This document shows, piece by piece, positions 1 to 10,244 of a stretch of 64,000 bases of DNA. How positions within the stretch are numbered: the first letter of the stretch is position 1; every line of letters begins with the position of its first letter. A model generated the notes under the pieces. It worked only from the letters and a program-made list of their open reading frames with translations, had not been told where the DNA came from and did no database searches. This DNA comes from Saussurea involucrata (taxonomy: Eukaryota > Streptophyta > Magnoliopsida > Asterales > Asteraceae): contig CM066317.1 of the NCBI GenBank assembly GCA_033807775.1, positions 13,589,370 through 13,653,369 of the forward strand, read 5' to 3'. Position numbers and translations under genes: made by a program.

Positions 1-407
1 AATTTTATAGTTCAAACTTATAAGTTCTAACCAAATCCAAAATTTTAAAAATCCAAAGCATTATAAAAGAAAACTTAATATATATATATATGTAGATAAA
101 CGGGTTAGTCGAGTCATTTTCGAGTTGAAATTTTTGACCCTGACTTTACCCGTTTAATTTCCGTGTCGTGTCGTGTCAACCCGTTTACTTAAACGGGTTG
201 AAATGTATTACCCAAACCCGTTTATTTCGTGTCGGGTTAGCGTGTCGTGTCAGTTTTTGCCACCTCTACCAACAATATCAATTAAGTTACAAATTACTTT
301 TTGTTAATTGAATGAGCACACATCAATTTAAGATAAATACATCTTTAAGGTCCCTTATTTTTCTTTTCTATTATTACAAGTTGATTGAACGATAGCATAT
401 AAACTTA
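1..407. other. AT-rich intergenic DNA, no gene seen
   Basis: No coding region is supported here. Positions about 100-270 are rich in ACCCGTTT/AAACGGGT motifs in both orientations and in CGTGTCGTGTC motifs. This looks like a decayed MITE, but I could not place its ends. A short TA run lies at about 80-91. Confidence 0.5.
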
Positions 408-704
408 GACCATCTCTAATGGGGTCACAAAATCTTATACTAAACATTAAATTTGGTGTAAATGAAACTATTCACATCTCTTATGGGGTCTCTATTTTTC
501 ACACTAAATTTAGTGTAATGAATAATACTACACTATATTTGGTGTAACACTGTACATTTACACTATACACTATTTTTCACATAACTTTTAAAAAATAATG
601 TTACACATTGAAGAAGATTTACTATTAACACTAAAATTTACATTACTTTTTACACTACTTTTAAAATTTAGTGTAAAATATAGTGTGACCTATTGGAGAT
701 GCCC
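408..704. mobile_element. Tourist-type MITE (GAGCATCTCC family, diverged)
   Basis: The two ends are inverted copies: GACCATCTCTAATGGGGTCAC at the left matches the reverse of GTGACCTATTGGAGATGCCC at the right. The copy lies between TTA and TAA, as expected for PIF/Harbinger-type MITEs, with one mismatch in the target duplication. The interior has repeated TTTAGTGTAA motifs and no coding capacity. Confidence 0.65.
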
Positions 705-936
705 TAAAAGACTACTGTATTGGTCCACCTTTCACAATTATTTTTGATTTTTTTAGTTGATTTCAGAATGCTGACATCTCTTATATATAATTATATTATA
801 TTAAAAAATCATATATGTTTTTTTCAATCAATTTTTGCATTCTTATAACAAATAATTATTAATGTAAAAGTAGAGGCATTAAATTACATTATTTAAAACT
901 AAAATGATACCATAATTATTTGAACATTTACTATTA

Positions 937-1802
937 GGCCGTGCGTACCGTTCTCGGTACCACGGCGGGTTCGGTCATCGGGTAGCAGCAGGTAAGTGGG
1001 TAGGGCGGTACGCGGGAATCGGGTAGGGACGGGTAGAGGGTATCGGGTAGGGTAGGGTTCGGGAACCCGGGCCAAATTTGATTTTTTTTTTATTTTTTAA
1101 ATATAACCGTTGTTAAACGGCTAGTTTTTTATTTTATTTTTTCAAATTATACACACTATATATATTAATCTCTACCACCTTCATTTTTTCACACAAAAAA
1201 ACTCTATATTTTCTTCCATTATTTCTTCAATTTTAGACAATATGGATTCGCCACAACCCACTTCATCGACCGCATCATCATCATCCATAGACACAATATG
1301 ATACTCGAAGACGAAGACCATGCCATTTGTGGTGTCGATGAAAACGACCTTGTAGCGGATGATATCGGAACACAAATCAGTGAGGAACAACGCGCGGCAA
1401 ATGTTCGAGAAGTCAAAAACCGGGAGACTCATAATAACCTTCGGTCGGATTAGGTCGAACATATTTGGCGTATCCGACTTCCCAACAACGACGACGACTA
1501 GATTTTTAATGTTTTGTAATTTTTAAATTTTTAATGAATGTTATGAATTTTTATTTTTATTATTTATCTTATTTTTATTTATTAAAAAATATATGAATAT
1601 TTTTATTTTGTTAAATAATTAAATGTATAAATAAAAGAATTAAAAAAGCTGAGGTGGCATCAGGGTTCAGTGAGTTCGTGGGTAGGCGGTACTCCACTTT
1701 AGGGTAACTTTAGGGTAAGAAGGGTATGAAAGATAAAAGTTGATGTGGCACTGAGGTGACATCAAGGTTCAATGGGTTCGTGGATAGGCGGTACTCATGG
1801 TC
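937..1802 (+). mobile_element. PIF/Harbinger deletion derivative
   Basis: The element is bounded by TTA on both sides (934-936 and 1803-1805). Its imperfect inverted ends share GTACCG (GGCCGTGCGTACCG at the left, the reverse of CGGTACTCATGGTC at the right). The AT-rich stretch at about 1505-1660 closely matches, in inverse orientation, 36000-36160 in the ORF1-carrying element at 35873-37788, so the two belong to related families. The interior keeps only a remnant of the transposase gene. Confidence 0.7.
1242..1501 (+). pseudogene. PIF/Harbinger transposase remnant (C-terminal tail)
   Basis: A short N-terminal-like stretch starts with ATG at 1242 (MDSPQPTSSTASSSS). After a frame change, a reading frame from 1298 encodes an acidic tail with EEQRAANVREVKNRETHNN followed by LRSD, a stop at 1451-1453, then VEHIW and an Asn/Asp-rich end, with the final stop at 1499-1501. 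The order 'NxLRxDLxEHIW' at the very end of the protein is typical of plant PIF/Harbinger transposases; here the Leu codon of DLVEH is a TAG stop. The catalytic centre is absent, so this is a deletion product. The family is recognised by eye from this tail only. Confidence 0.6.
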
Positions 1803-1805
1803 TTA

Positions 1806-2230
1806 GGGCTTATAATATTCTTTGAACTTAATTGTGTCATCAATGTACTCCGAGGACAATTTTGTCTTTTTCAAAAAATGAATCATGGGGTCCTTTATAA
1901 AGTGGCGGTAACCCCCTTTTCCATTTATGAATCATGTCTCATTATTGTGTTCTTTAAGAGTGATATTTAACAGTTTTTCTATATTTTAATTTTTCTGATA
2001 TACATCTACAATAATTCATTGCATTTTACATAAAAAAATATTAATTTAATTTTTTAAAGTAGATACTCGTTTAAAATGTTTTTAAACAAAACTTCTATTT
2101 AATGACCAAAAGATAATATCGCATAAACATAGTGCATTGAAAATAGATGTTAAGTTTTAAGTCTTACGAGTTACGACGTGGTCATAACGTTTTTTAAGAC
2201 GTGTCCTAAGACGACATTATATATATATAT
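1806..2230. other. Intergenic, no gene seen
   Basis: AT-rich DNA with no supported coding region or repeat structure apart from a (TA)n run at 2218-2230, into which the next element is inserted. Confidence 0.5.
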
Positions 2231-2610
2231 AGGGGTGGGTTCAAATAAAAACCCAAATTCAATTGTAAACGGGAGGACAAACCACAGCCGTTGATTAATA
2301 ATCTGGTGAAGAGATCAATGGCAAAAAAACACGGTGGCAATTTTGTAAATAAGTTGAAAACTCTGTCCATGGCTTAATAATATTTAGCGCGCAGGGGTAA
2401 AATTGAAAAGATGAGAATCAGCGCCTATTTTTGTTGAATTTTTATTTTCTTTTTTAATTAAAAAACTTTTACCCTCTTAAATTTTAAAATAAATTATCTA
2501 AAAAATTACTAACATTTTAATCAAACAAATTACATCAAAAAACGAGAATTTCGTGCTCTTCGATATGACATCCATCATGATATAGTTTTTTTCGATTTAA
2601 CCGTTTTTTA

Positions 2611-2671
2611 CGTGAAATCGTGTATATGTGTTATATTCAGACTGAATATAACACATATACACGATTTCACG
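2611..2671. repeat. 61-bp perfect palindrome, left arm
   Basis: Thirty bases on each side of a single central A (2641) are exact inverse copies. The half begins CGTGAAATCGTGTATATGTG and ends TTATATTCAG. The same palindrome with a central T lies at 3534-3594. Confidence 0.95.
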
Positions 2672-2790
2672 TTATAACACATATTCAGACTGAATATAAC
2701 ACATATTCAGTCTGAATATAACACATATTCAGACTGAATATAACACATATTCAGTCTGAATATAACACATATTCAGTCTGAATGTAACAC
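2672..2790. repeat. Tandem palindromic satellite, left arm
   Basis: About five copies of a 22-base unit (TATAACACATATTCAG plus ACTGAA or TCTGAA). Each unit contains the palindrome ATATTCAGWCTGAATAT. The central base alternates between A and T from copy to copy. Confidence 0.9.
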
Positions 2791-2803
2791 TGAAGCTTTT
2801 CTC

Positions 2804-3010
2804 TTGGAAGGTTCCAACTTCCAAGGTAATTATGTTTATGTGGTGAATGATGAAAATTGGAATATATACATCAACTACAATTTTGGTTTTTATCAAAGGA
2901 GGTTTGTTTTAGCAATTTGTGATTTTATAGTTGATCAGATAGGGTCGAAGCAATACAAGTACCAAAATGAATTGCATTTTATTTTTAAATCTAAAATATC
3001 TAAATTATAA
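2804..3010 (+). CDS. Hypothetical 68-codon ORF in the fold-back core
   Basis: This is an open frame in the unique core of the fold-back element, rich in Tyr, Phe, Asn and Lys. It has no recognised domain. The ORF call uses a non-ATG first codon. I do not recognise it, and chance in AT-rich DNA is a good explanation. It is listed only because the core is the one part of the element not explained by repeats. Confidence 0.12.
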   Translation: MEGSNFQGNYVYVVNDENWNIYINYNFGFYQRRFVLAICDFIVDQIGSKQYKYQNELHFIFKSKISKL

Positions 3011-3344
3011 ATAAAAATTCAACTCAATAAATTATACATAGAGTCAAGAGTTTGCAATACATTTTCAATGACCACTTGTTATTTTTATTCTATTCAAACA
3101 TGAAATAAGAGATTGAATTAATTATTTTGTTATCAGTTTGCATTAAACTTTTTGTTTAACTTAAGCATATAACTTAATACATGCAATTTTCACAAAATGT
3201 GAAGGTATCTGGTAGTATTAAAGCAGGTTTTGGTCCAAGCACTAGAAAAGCATGACATTTGGATCAGTCGCATCTTTTTCATTTTATGGCTTCTTCTCAA
3301 AGTCTCCTAATAATATTCAGGCTAACGGTAGTTGAATATATTGA

Positions 3345-3533
3345 ATATGTGTTATATTCAGACTGAATATGTGTTATATTCAGACTGAATATGTGTTATA
3401 TTCAGTCTGAATATGTGTTATATTCAGTCTGAATATGTGTTATATTCAGTCTGAATATGTGTTATATTCAGACTGAATATGTGTTATATTCAGACTGAAT
3501 ATGTGTTATATTCAGTCTGAATATGTGTTATAA
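3345..3533. repeat. Tandem palindromic satellite, right arm
   Basis: About eight copies of the same 22-base unit as in the left arm, in the opposite reading (CTGAATATGTGTTATATTCAG with a central A or T). The array is longer than the left one, so the two arms differ in copy number. Confidence 0.9.
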
Positions 3534-3594
3534 CGTGAAATCGTGTATATGTGTTATATTCAGTCTGAATATAACACATATACACGATTTCACG
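3534..3594. repeat. 61-bp perfect palindrome, right arm
   Basis: Exact inverse halves of 30 bases around T3564. It has the same sequence as 2611-2671 apart from the central base. Confidence 0.95.
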
Positions 3595-3905
3595 TAAAAA
3601 ACGGTTAAATCGAAAAAAACTATATCATGATGGATGTCATATCGAAGAGCACGAAATTCTCGTTTTTTTGATGTAATTTGTTTGATTAAAATGTTAGTAA
3701 TTTTTGAGATAATTTATTTTAAAATTTAAGGGGGTAAAAGTTTTTTAATTAAAAAAGAAAATAAAAATTCAACAAAAATAGGCGCTGATTCTAATTTGAC
3801 GAAAATACTCCTAAAGCTGAATTTTAGGAATGACTTAAATATGGCTGCGATCAATGGACGAGATTTGTCCTCATGTTTACAATTGAATTTGAGTTTTCAT
3901 TTGAA

Positions 3906-3911
<6 letters not shown>

Positions 3912-3973
<62 letters not shown>
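3912..3973. repeat. (CT)n(TA)n compound microsatellite
   Basis: About 13 CT units run directly into about 18 TA units at the right edge of the fold-back element. The open frames across this stretch are translations of the microsatellite and are not genes. Confidence 0.95.
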
Positions 3974-3977
<4 letters not shown>

Positions 3978-4037
3978 TTACAACGAGAACATGACGTTTT
4001 TAACGCATACCCTAAGGCGGCGTGTGTATATATACAT

Positions 4038-4207
4038 ATTTTGTTAACCGTGGGTGTCAGACCAACTTGTGCGCACCTTGACTAATCCCAGGGGCCTTGG
4101 CGAAAAATAGAAAAATCCTCAATGGCCTTACAGGACTCGAATCGGTGACCTCTGAGGAGGAACTCCAAAATACCAAGTCTTATTGCTAGGTGAGCTAACC
4201 CCACAAG
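4038..4207 (-). mobile_element. tRNA-derived SINE with target duplication
   Basis: Read on the minus strand, the element starts GTGGGGTTAGCTCACCTAGC (box A-like). It continues with GGTCACCGATTCGAGTCC (box B-like) and ends with a GGGATTAGTCAAGGTGCGC block and a CACCCACGGTTAAC 3' end typical of widespread plant SINEs. It is flanked by an exact 12-base duplication, GTATATATACAT, at 4026-4037 and 4208-4219. It is not a functional tRNA: no acceptor stem is formed. Confidence 0.85.
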
Positions 4208-4525
4208 GTATATATACATTAATGTTTTGAATAATCTCGACCATTCAAATGCAATATTAAAATTAAAAGGAAAAGAAGAACCATTTATATCAAATATATC
4301 TCGAACTTATAAGAAAAAATGATATTAAGAGTGCAAAATTGGGATTAAATCTTTTGAGTCTCTACTCACTACGTTATTCAATTTTCAAATATATCTTGTT
4401 TGACTCTCTGTGTGCGGGAATGAAAGTAAGGATTTACCCTATTTAGGTTTTTTCATGTTATCTGTTAATGTTTATTTAAGTACTAGGTGTCGTACACAAT
4501 TATCATTTACAAGTGTTAATGTGAT

Positions 4526-5110
4526 TAGGGGTGTTCATCGGTTGACATCCAATGGATGTGAGGGGAACCGAACCGATCCAATCATCCGTTGGATGTCCGA
4601 TTTTTCCAACCGAACTGATCCAATCATTCATTGGATGTTGGATTTTTTCAATCCAATGGATTATTGGATCGGTTCGGTTCCATCCATTGGATATTCTCAT
4701 TCGATATCCATTGGATATCCGTTGGATCGGATCGGATCCATCCAATGTTTTTGTGTTTCTTTCTAAAAAATTTAGTTTTTATTTTTTACAAATGTTTTTA
4801 AATTATAATGTTTTAAAAATAAAAACCTTTTACTTTTGAAACTTTGAATTATAATGTATTGGATGGTAGTTGGATGATGACCAGATGGGTGGTTGGATGA
4901 TAATCGGATGAGTGGTTGGATAGTTGGATGGTGAATCAGTTCGGTTTTGGCGGTTCTGGACTGTCATCCAAGAACCGACCGATCCAAACTGGATGTTGAA
5001 AATTTTGATCCGATCCGATCCAGTTACAATTGGATATCCAATCAAGGTCGGTCGGTTCTAATTGGATCGGTCGGTTCTGATTGGATCGGTTGACTTTCTG
5101 CATACCCCTA
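4526..5110. mobile_element. hAT-type MITE, 585 bp
   Basis: The ends are TAGGGGTG and the inverse CACCCCTA-like CATACCCCTA. The element is flanked by an exact 8-base duplication, AATGTGAT (4518-4525 and 5111-5118), the hallmark of hAT insertion. The interior is made of GGATCGG/CCGATCC and TTGGATG/CATCCAA repeats in both orientations. The open frames here are translations of these repeats. Confidence 0.85.
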
Positions 5111-5192
5111 AATGTGATAGTGAATCCAAGTCTTTGATATAATAACGTACCATAACAGTTATTTAGAACCATGATCAATATATATTTTATTA

Positions 5193-5589
5193 GAGTATCT
5201 CCAACAGCTATGCTATATTTTTTTTAAAATAGAGTATCAAAAGTCAAAATCTCTAAAAAAAATTGCTTCCAACTCCAACAGTTATTCTATTTTAAAGATT
5301 GTAGTATTAATTAAAATATTAGAATAATCAATACATTAATAAAATATTATTTTTCTCTTCTTAACCTTTTAATTCAAATGTCTCTTATTGGTGGGCAGAA
5401 TAAAATATTATTTCGCTTTCCTTTTTTTTTTTCTAATTTTAGCATACAAGAAAATTTCTCCAATATTGGAGATTTTTATCTTCTCTCTAATCTTTTTCCT
5501 ATTTTAGCATACAAGATAGCATAGCTGTTGGAGCAAAAAATTACTAAAATCCCTATTTTCCTATTTTAACACAGCTATTGGAGATCCTC
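5193..5589. mobile_element. Tourist-type MITE (GAGCATCTCC family)
   Basis: Inverted ends GAGTATCTCCAACAGC and the reverse of GCTATTGGAGATCCTC, flanked by TTA on both sides (5190-5192 and 5590-5592). The AT-rich interior has no coding capacity. Confidence 0.8.
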
Positions 5590-5907
5590 TTAAAAATTAC
5601 AGAACAATTAAAGTTATCCTTGTAAAACTCAAGATCCATAATAAAGAAACTGGAATTTAAACTCAATATCAATAATAAAGAAAAGGATTGGCTAACAAAC
5701 ATAGGGACCAATCCTAATGGGTGCTTTCTGAATGCTTTGTGGGTAGCTAGCAAAACAACATGAGGGGTAGAGATGGGGGTAAGGGATAAATGGACAAATT
5801 GTGATAGGGTGGAATTATATCTCCTTTGTTATCATCTTTAATATAATGCTATTTTAATATGATTATAATTCAATGTTACTTATTTATTAAAGGTAAGATG
5901 TAATGAA

Positions 5908-6246
5908 TGTGAGATCTCACCACTTGAAGAGGGAAACAAAGGTTATTTTGTAAAAGACTTGGTATCTCATTTATCGGATGTATTATAAAACCGTGAGTTT
6001 AAAATGTGGACAAAGCTAACAATATCTGATACAGTTTGTCGGTTTATCAGTGATGTTATAAATGGTATCAGAACTGGAATTGGAGCCGGTTTAGTGTTCT
6101 AGTGAGGACGTTGGGATCCCTGGGAGGGGAGGGTGCATTTTGAGATCCCGCCGAAGGTTGTTTTATAAAGGATTGAATACCTATTTTTTTACCATAAGTC
6201 CAAATGTGAACAAAAACAATTAATATTTGGTACTGTTATTATAATT
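5908..6246 (+). mobile_element. TRIM-like miniature LTR element
   Basis: Two diverged direct repeats frame a very short interior. The left repeat begins TGTGAGATCTC (5908) and contains AAAATGTGGACAAAGCTAAC and ATATCTGATAC. The right repeat begins TTGAGATCCC (about 6138) and contains CAAATGTGAACAAAAACAAT and ATATTTGGTAC. Between them are TGGTATCAGAAC (6063-6074), a close match to the initiator tRNA-Met primer site, and the purine tract GGGAGGGGAGGG just before the right repeat. It has no coding capacity, and the terminal repeats have diverged a good deal. Confidence 0.6.
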
Positions 6247-7203
6247 TTCTCATTTATTAATTAACAATTATTATAAAATATTAGTGAAACAGATTTTGGT
6301 GTTAACCACTTTTCTCAGTTTTGTCAAAACAACAAACTCCATGAAAAATAACGTAATGATTTTTTTTTGAAAAATATATTTTCAAATATTTAAGAGCATA
6401 TTATTTAAACATGGTATTTTGAGGAATGTATTTTAAAAAACACAGTCGAATCTTGTATATGTCACGTCAGCATTATGTAAAAATAAATTATTTTCAAAAC
6501 CATATACCTTTAAAAAACTGATCAGTTTCTTGAGAATATGTGTTCGTTATGGTGTGTTATGGTACCAAGATTTTGACTTCACCGTCACGTTAACCTCTGT
6601 GGCTTCACTGTAAGACTTGATTTCCGTTTTCAGGTAATGTTGCGTTATGTCGCATTGTCGCGTTAGAACACGTTATTTTGTAATACATGGGTTAATTTGA
6701 ACTTTTTAAACATATGAATTGAAGATAAATGATAATTATGTATGACACTTGTATAAGTTATATGTTATAACTTACAAGACTTTAAACGAAAATATACAAA
6801 CTAAAACTTTAAACAGATAATTTTTCACTCTCATTCTCGTACATCGTGAGTCGAACATGAATTTTCAAAACTTAAAGAAAAGTAGTGAGTAGAGACTAAA
6901 GAGATTTGATACCGATTTTACACTCTTGATATCATTTTCTTATAAGCTCAATATATTTGATTTTATTTTCTTTTTAGTTTTATTAACTTTATATGAATTT
7001 AAATTGTTTTACGAGATTATTCAAACACTAACACACACAAGTATATATATACATATAAATATACGTATACATATATTACCTAACTCGTAAGGCTTGATGT
7101 TTGATCTTGTCGCTACATCGCGTCTCACATTATTTAAAACATTGGTTAGAACAAATATTTCATTTCTTAAACAAAGAAATTTAATATTTTTTCTTTATTT
7201 TTA
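6247..7203. other. Intergenic, no gene seen
   Basis: AT-rich DNA without a supported gene. Positions 7045-7080 hold TA-rich microsatellite-like sequence. Confidence 0.5.
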
Positions 7204-7531
7204 GAGTAAATTACATTTTTAGTCCCTGTGGTTTGTTGAAAATTTATATTTTCTTCCTTATAGCTTTGAAATTGCGATTTTCATCCCCATAGTTTATAAT
7301 TTATCATTTTTGTACTTATGATTTAAATTTTATTGCTAATTTCATCCCTATGGTAGTATGATGTACAATTCATTTCTATTTTAGCCCTCACACTTAAAAG
7401 TAGTGCTTTGGCCTCAGGGACGAAAATAGAAATGAATTGCAAACCATAAAGACGAAAACCGAAATCTCAAAATCTCAAGGACGAAACTTGCAATTTTTAG
7501 CAAACCACGTGATGAAAAACGTAATTTACTC
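7204..7531. mobile_element. Mutator-type MITE
   Basis: The ends GAGTAAATTAC and GTAATTTACTC are perfect inverted repeats. The inverse similarity runs inward through TTTTTAGTCCCTGTGGTTTG versus CAAACCACGTGATGAAAAAC. The flanks TTATTTTTA (7195-7203) and GTATTTTTA (7532-7540) match at 8 of 9 bases, as expected for a Mutator-type 9-base duplication. Confidence 0.7.
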
Positions 7532-7540
7532 GTATTTTTA

Positions 7541-8838
7541 TTAACACACTCTAATTCATTATTATGCATCTATAAAAGAATATTCAAACCCATCATATGT
7601 CTCTTACTAATCTTTTAAAAGTTACCCCTTTTGATTCGGCTTTTGGGTGTTACTAATTTGTTTCCTAATCATTCTATTCTATTCACATATGAATTCAAAG
7701 TTTGGCATATTAGATTGAGGGGTAAAAGGAATTCCATTAAAGGCAAAAGCATTCCACCTTATACTTTAATATAAAGCTTCTTTAATTTTGTATGAAAGCT
7801 TCATCATAACTTGTATCTAGTCTCACTTTTAAATTATAATAAACAAAAACAAACTTTATTATAAATAAACATGTTGACATTTTATATAAATTAATGTCGA
7901 TTCAAAATTTTCGACAAAACGATACAGTATTGAAATATTTTTTCTTTTCAAATAATACATGTAACATTTTTTTTTTCATATCTTGCTTATATGCAAATTC
8001 CCAAAAAACAAACAAAATACCCATTACTCGAAGTCTATCAAAGTTAGGCCGGAGGAGGGTTCTTCAAGGACTGAACTCGAGCCCGATCTAGTCACTCGAG
8101 CTTTAAAAGGGTCCTTTTTTAGAACTATATTGAATTATTGATTAATGATATGTCTAAAGCCCGATTAACCGGTTCGGTCAATGACCAGACATCCAGACTA
8201 TTTGCGGAAAAGTAACAAAAAGAATAGGGGCGGATCCACCTTGTAAAAGATGGGGTCCCATCCCCCAGTGAAATATTAGTTTTATTTATTTTTATAGGTT
8301 AAAAACATTTTTTTAACTTTTTTATCATAGTTTCTCCCGGTAAAAATACATCGGACGATTTTACAGTCATAATTTACCTTAAAGGTGACCCCACTATGTA
8401 AAAGTCCTGAATCTGAGAAAGAATTTTCATTTTATTTTTATAAGTCGGATCTGACGAGGATTAGTTAAAAATGTCCGATCCATCTGTTTTAATTTTCGGA
8501 CTCAACAGTCAACACTAGTTAAGGATAGGATTTGTTCTCAAAACGTCCAACTTTTTTTTTAAATTAAAGTTTTATTTAATAGATAATGTTAATACGAAAT
8601 ATAAAATAAAAAAGAAAAGAAGAGATGGTGAATTGGTGACTCACAAAACGTACCATGCGCCTGCAGCAATAAACGAATCCAATGAGACATGGACAAGTCG
8701 TATATTCATGTGTGAATGTGATGTGCCGTATCCCACCGGAATATTTTGATACATACAATGTACTAACGTAGTCCGTAGAGGACCCATGCTCCACTTTTAT
8801 TTTTTAGGTGTAGTTTTTGGGGCTTTAATGAAGGTTAA
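7541..8838. other. Intergenic, no gene seen
   Basis: No supported gene. Open frames here, such as the one near 8576-8794, are short and have no recognisable domain or splice context. Confidence 0.5.
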
Positions 8839-9124
8839 GGGGCCGTTTATAAAACGCTTATCCTGGTAAGTGCTTATCAAGTCACATTAGCTTACCGAAT
8901 AAATATGACAAGGACTAAGAATCTTACCCGGTAAGAGCGGAAGTAAGGACCGAGAGTCTTACCCGATAAGTGAGTGCGACGACTTTACCACGGTTAGCGC
9001 TTACTGGCTAAATTGTTGCATACGATGCCATTTTGGTGGACTAAAATCTTACCCGGGAAGTAAGTGATGTGTTGAATTTCACCGGTAAACACTTACTCGA
9101 GTAAGTAATTAGGTAAACGGCCCC
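8839..9124. mobile_element. Tourist-type MITE, TTACCCGGTAA family copy 1
   Basis: Ends GGGGCCGTTTATAAA and the inverse GGTAAACGGCCCC, flanked by TAA and TAG (one mismatch in the expected 3-base duplication). The interior carries many TTACCCGGTAAG palindromes plus the family block TTGTTGCATACGATGCC and repeated AAGAATCTTACCCGG. At least six further copies are in the window. Confidence 0.85.
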
Positions 9125-9690
9125 TAGGTAAACATTTCAATGTCCTAACTAGAGGTATTTTTTTAAGATACGTGAGATACAATTTATAGCATAAAAAATA
9201 GTTACAAAATAAATTTTAAATTAAATAAAAAAACTCTAATATGTAGAGATACAAAATTTAAATATATACACAAGATGAATACACCTTGATTTTTTTAAAA
9301 TATTATTATAATTTGTGAACACATTATGAATCTACGAGAACCGGTATAGTTTGTGAACATATCATGAACATCAACTAAAACAACACAACTAAGTATAAAC
9401 CTACAACTCGTGAACGTATATATTGTGAATACCCTAGTACGAAATTTCTTAAAGTTGTTTACATATTTAGTTGTGTACATATTTAGTTGTGTACATGTAT
9501 GTGTGTATGTTACAATAGAGATGAGAGTAGATATATATGTATAGTCATAGGTTCAGATGAAAAGTGTTAAATATATGAGAAGTAGAGAAATGATTCCAGC
9601 CCTTCATACGGTCAAGATCGGATTTGAATGGTCAAGAATTTGCGGTTATGCCAAAAAATTGAAGGATAGTTTCATAACTTTTACAAATAG
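9125..9690. other. Intergenic, no gene seen
   Basis: AT-rich DNA. The open frame at 9557-9808 runs into the palindrome cluster and has no recognised domain. Confidence 0.5.
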
Positions 9691-9699
9691 GCGAAAACC

Positions 9700-9990
9700 G
9701 GGTTCATATGTGAACCTGTGTGATTCACATATAACTATATGTTCATATGTGAACCTCTCTAATTCACATATGAACTCTATTTTAACTGATTCATATATGA
9801 TCTCGTAGGTTCATATCATCATATGTGAGTCATATAAAGTAACTAACAAATTCAAATATGAACCCGTAAGTTCATATGTGAATCAGTTAATTAGTTCACA
9901 TATTAACTAATCAACGAGTTTAAATATGAACATATAGTTCCTATATGAATCATACGGGTTCATATGAACTTGTTTGTCATCTTTTTGTAA
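9700..9990. repeat. Cluster of TTCATATGTGAA palindromes
   Basis: About ten irregularly spaced copies of TTCATATGTGAA, TTCACATATGAA and one-base variants in about 290 bases, often as GGTTCATATGTGAACC. It may be the body of an unrecognised MITE; I could not find matching ends. Confidence 0.75.
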
Positions 9991-10137
9991 AAGTTACAAA
10001 AATATCCCTCTATCTTCTACAGACCATGCAAGGAATTATCCGGTGCTTCAGAGTCAAAGACACAAATGTTGACTAGATGAAGGGCTATGATCACTTATCT
10101 AATTCTCATACATTTAATATCTCCCATTTGAACATCT

Positions 10138-10239
<102 letters not shown>

Positions 10240-10244
10240 GATGG

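Larger units (their letters stand above)
2231..3913. mobile_element. Fold-back element with long inverted arms and palindromic satellites
   Basis: About 560 bases at the left (2231-2790) are repeated in inverse orientation at the right (about 3345-3913). The match reaches both ends and covers the CAATTGTAAAC, GAGGACAAA, GGCGCTGATTCT/AGAATCAGCGCC and CATCATGATATAG blocks. Each arm ends inside in a tandem array of a roughly 22-base unit. The core at about 2790-3344 is unique sequence. The element sits between TA-rich tracts, so the target duplication cannot be read. No transposase is encoded. The class is uncertain: fold-back type, or a Mutator-like element with long inverted repeats. Confidence 0.75.

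Noticed and set aside
1181..1462. 93-codon open frame on the minus strand at the left end
   Set aside because: It is the antisense shadow of the Harbinger transposase remnant on the plus strand.
2611..3594. CRISPR-like array of regularly spaced palindromic repeats
   Set aside because: The units are contiguous with no unique spacers, in plant DNA, inside an inverted-repeat transposon.
3796..4085. Open frames encoding SLSLSLYIYIYI
   Set aside because: Translation of the (CT)n(TA)n microsatellite.
4060..4200. tRNA gene
   Set aside because: Box A and box B are present but there is no cloverleaf or acceptor stem, and there are SINE ends with a target duplication.
4410..5178. Several 70-118 codon frames on both strands
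   Set aside because: All lie on the GGATCGG/CCGATCC repeats of the hAT-type MITE; both strands give similar peptides because the sequence is inverted-repetitive.
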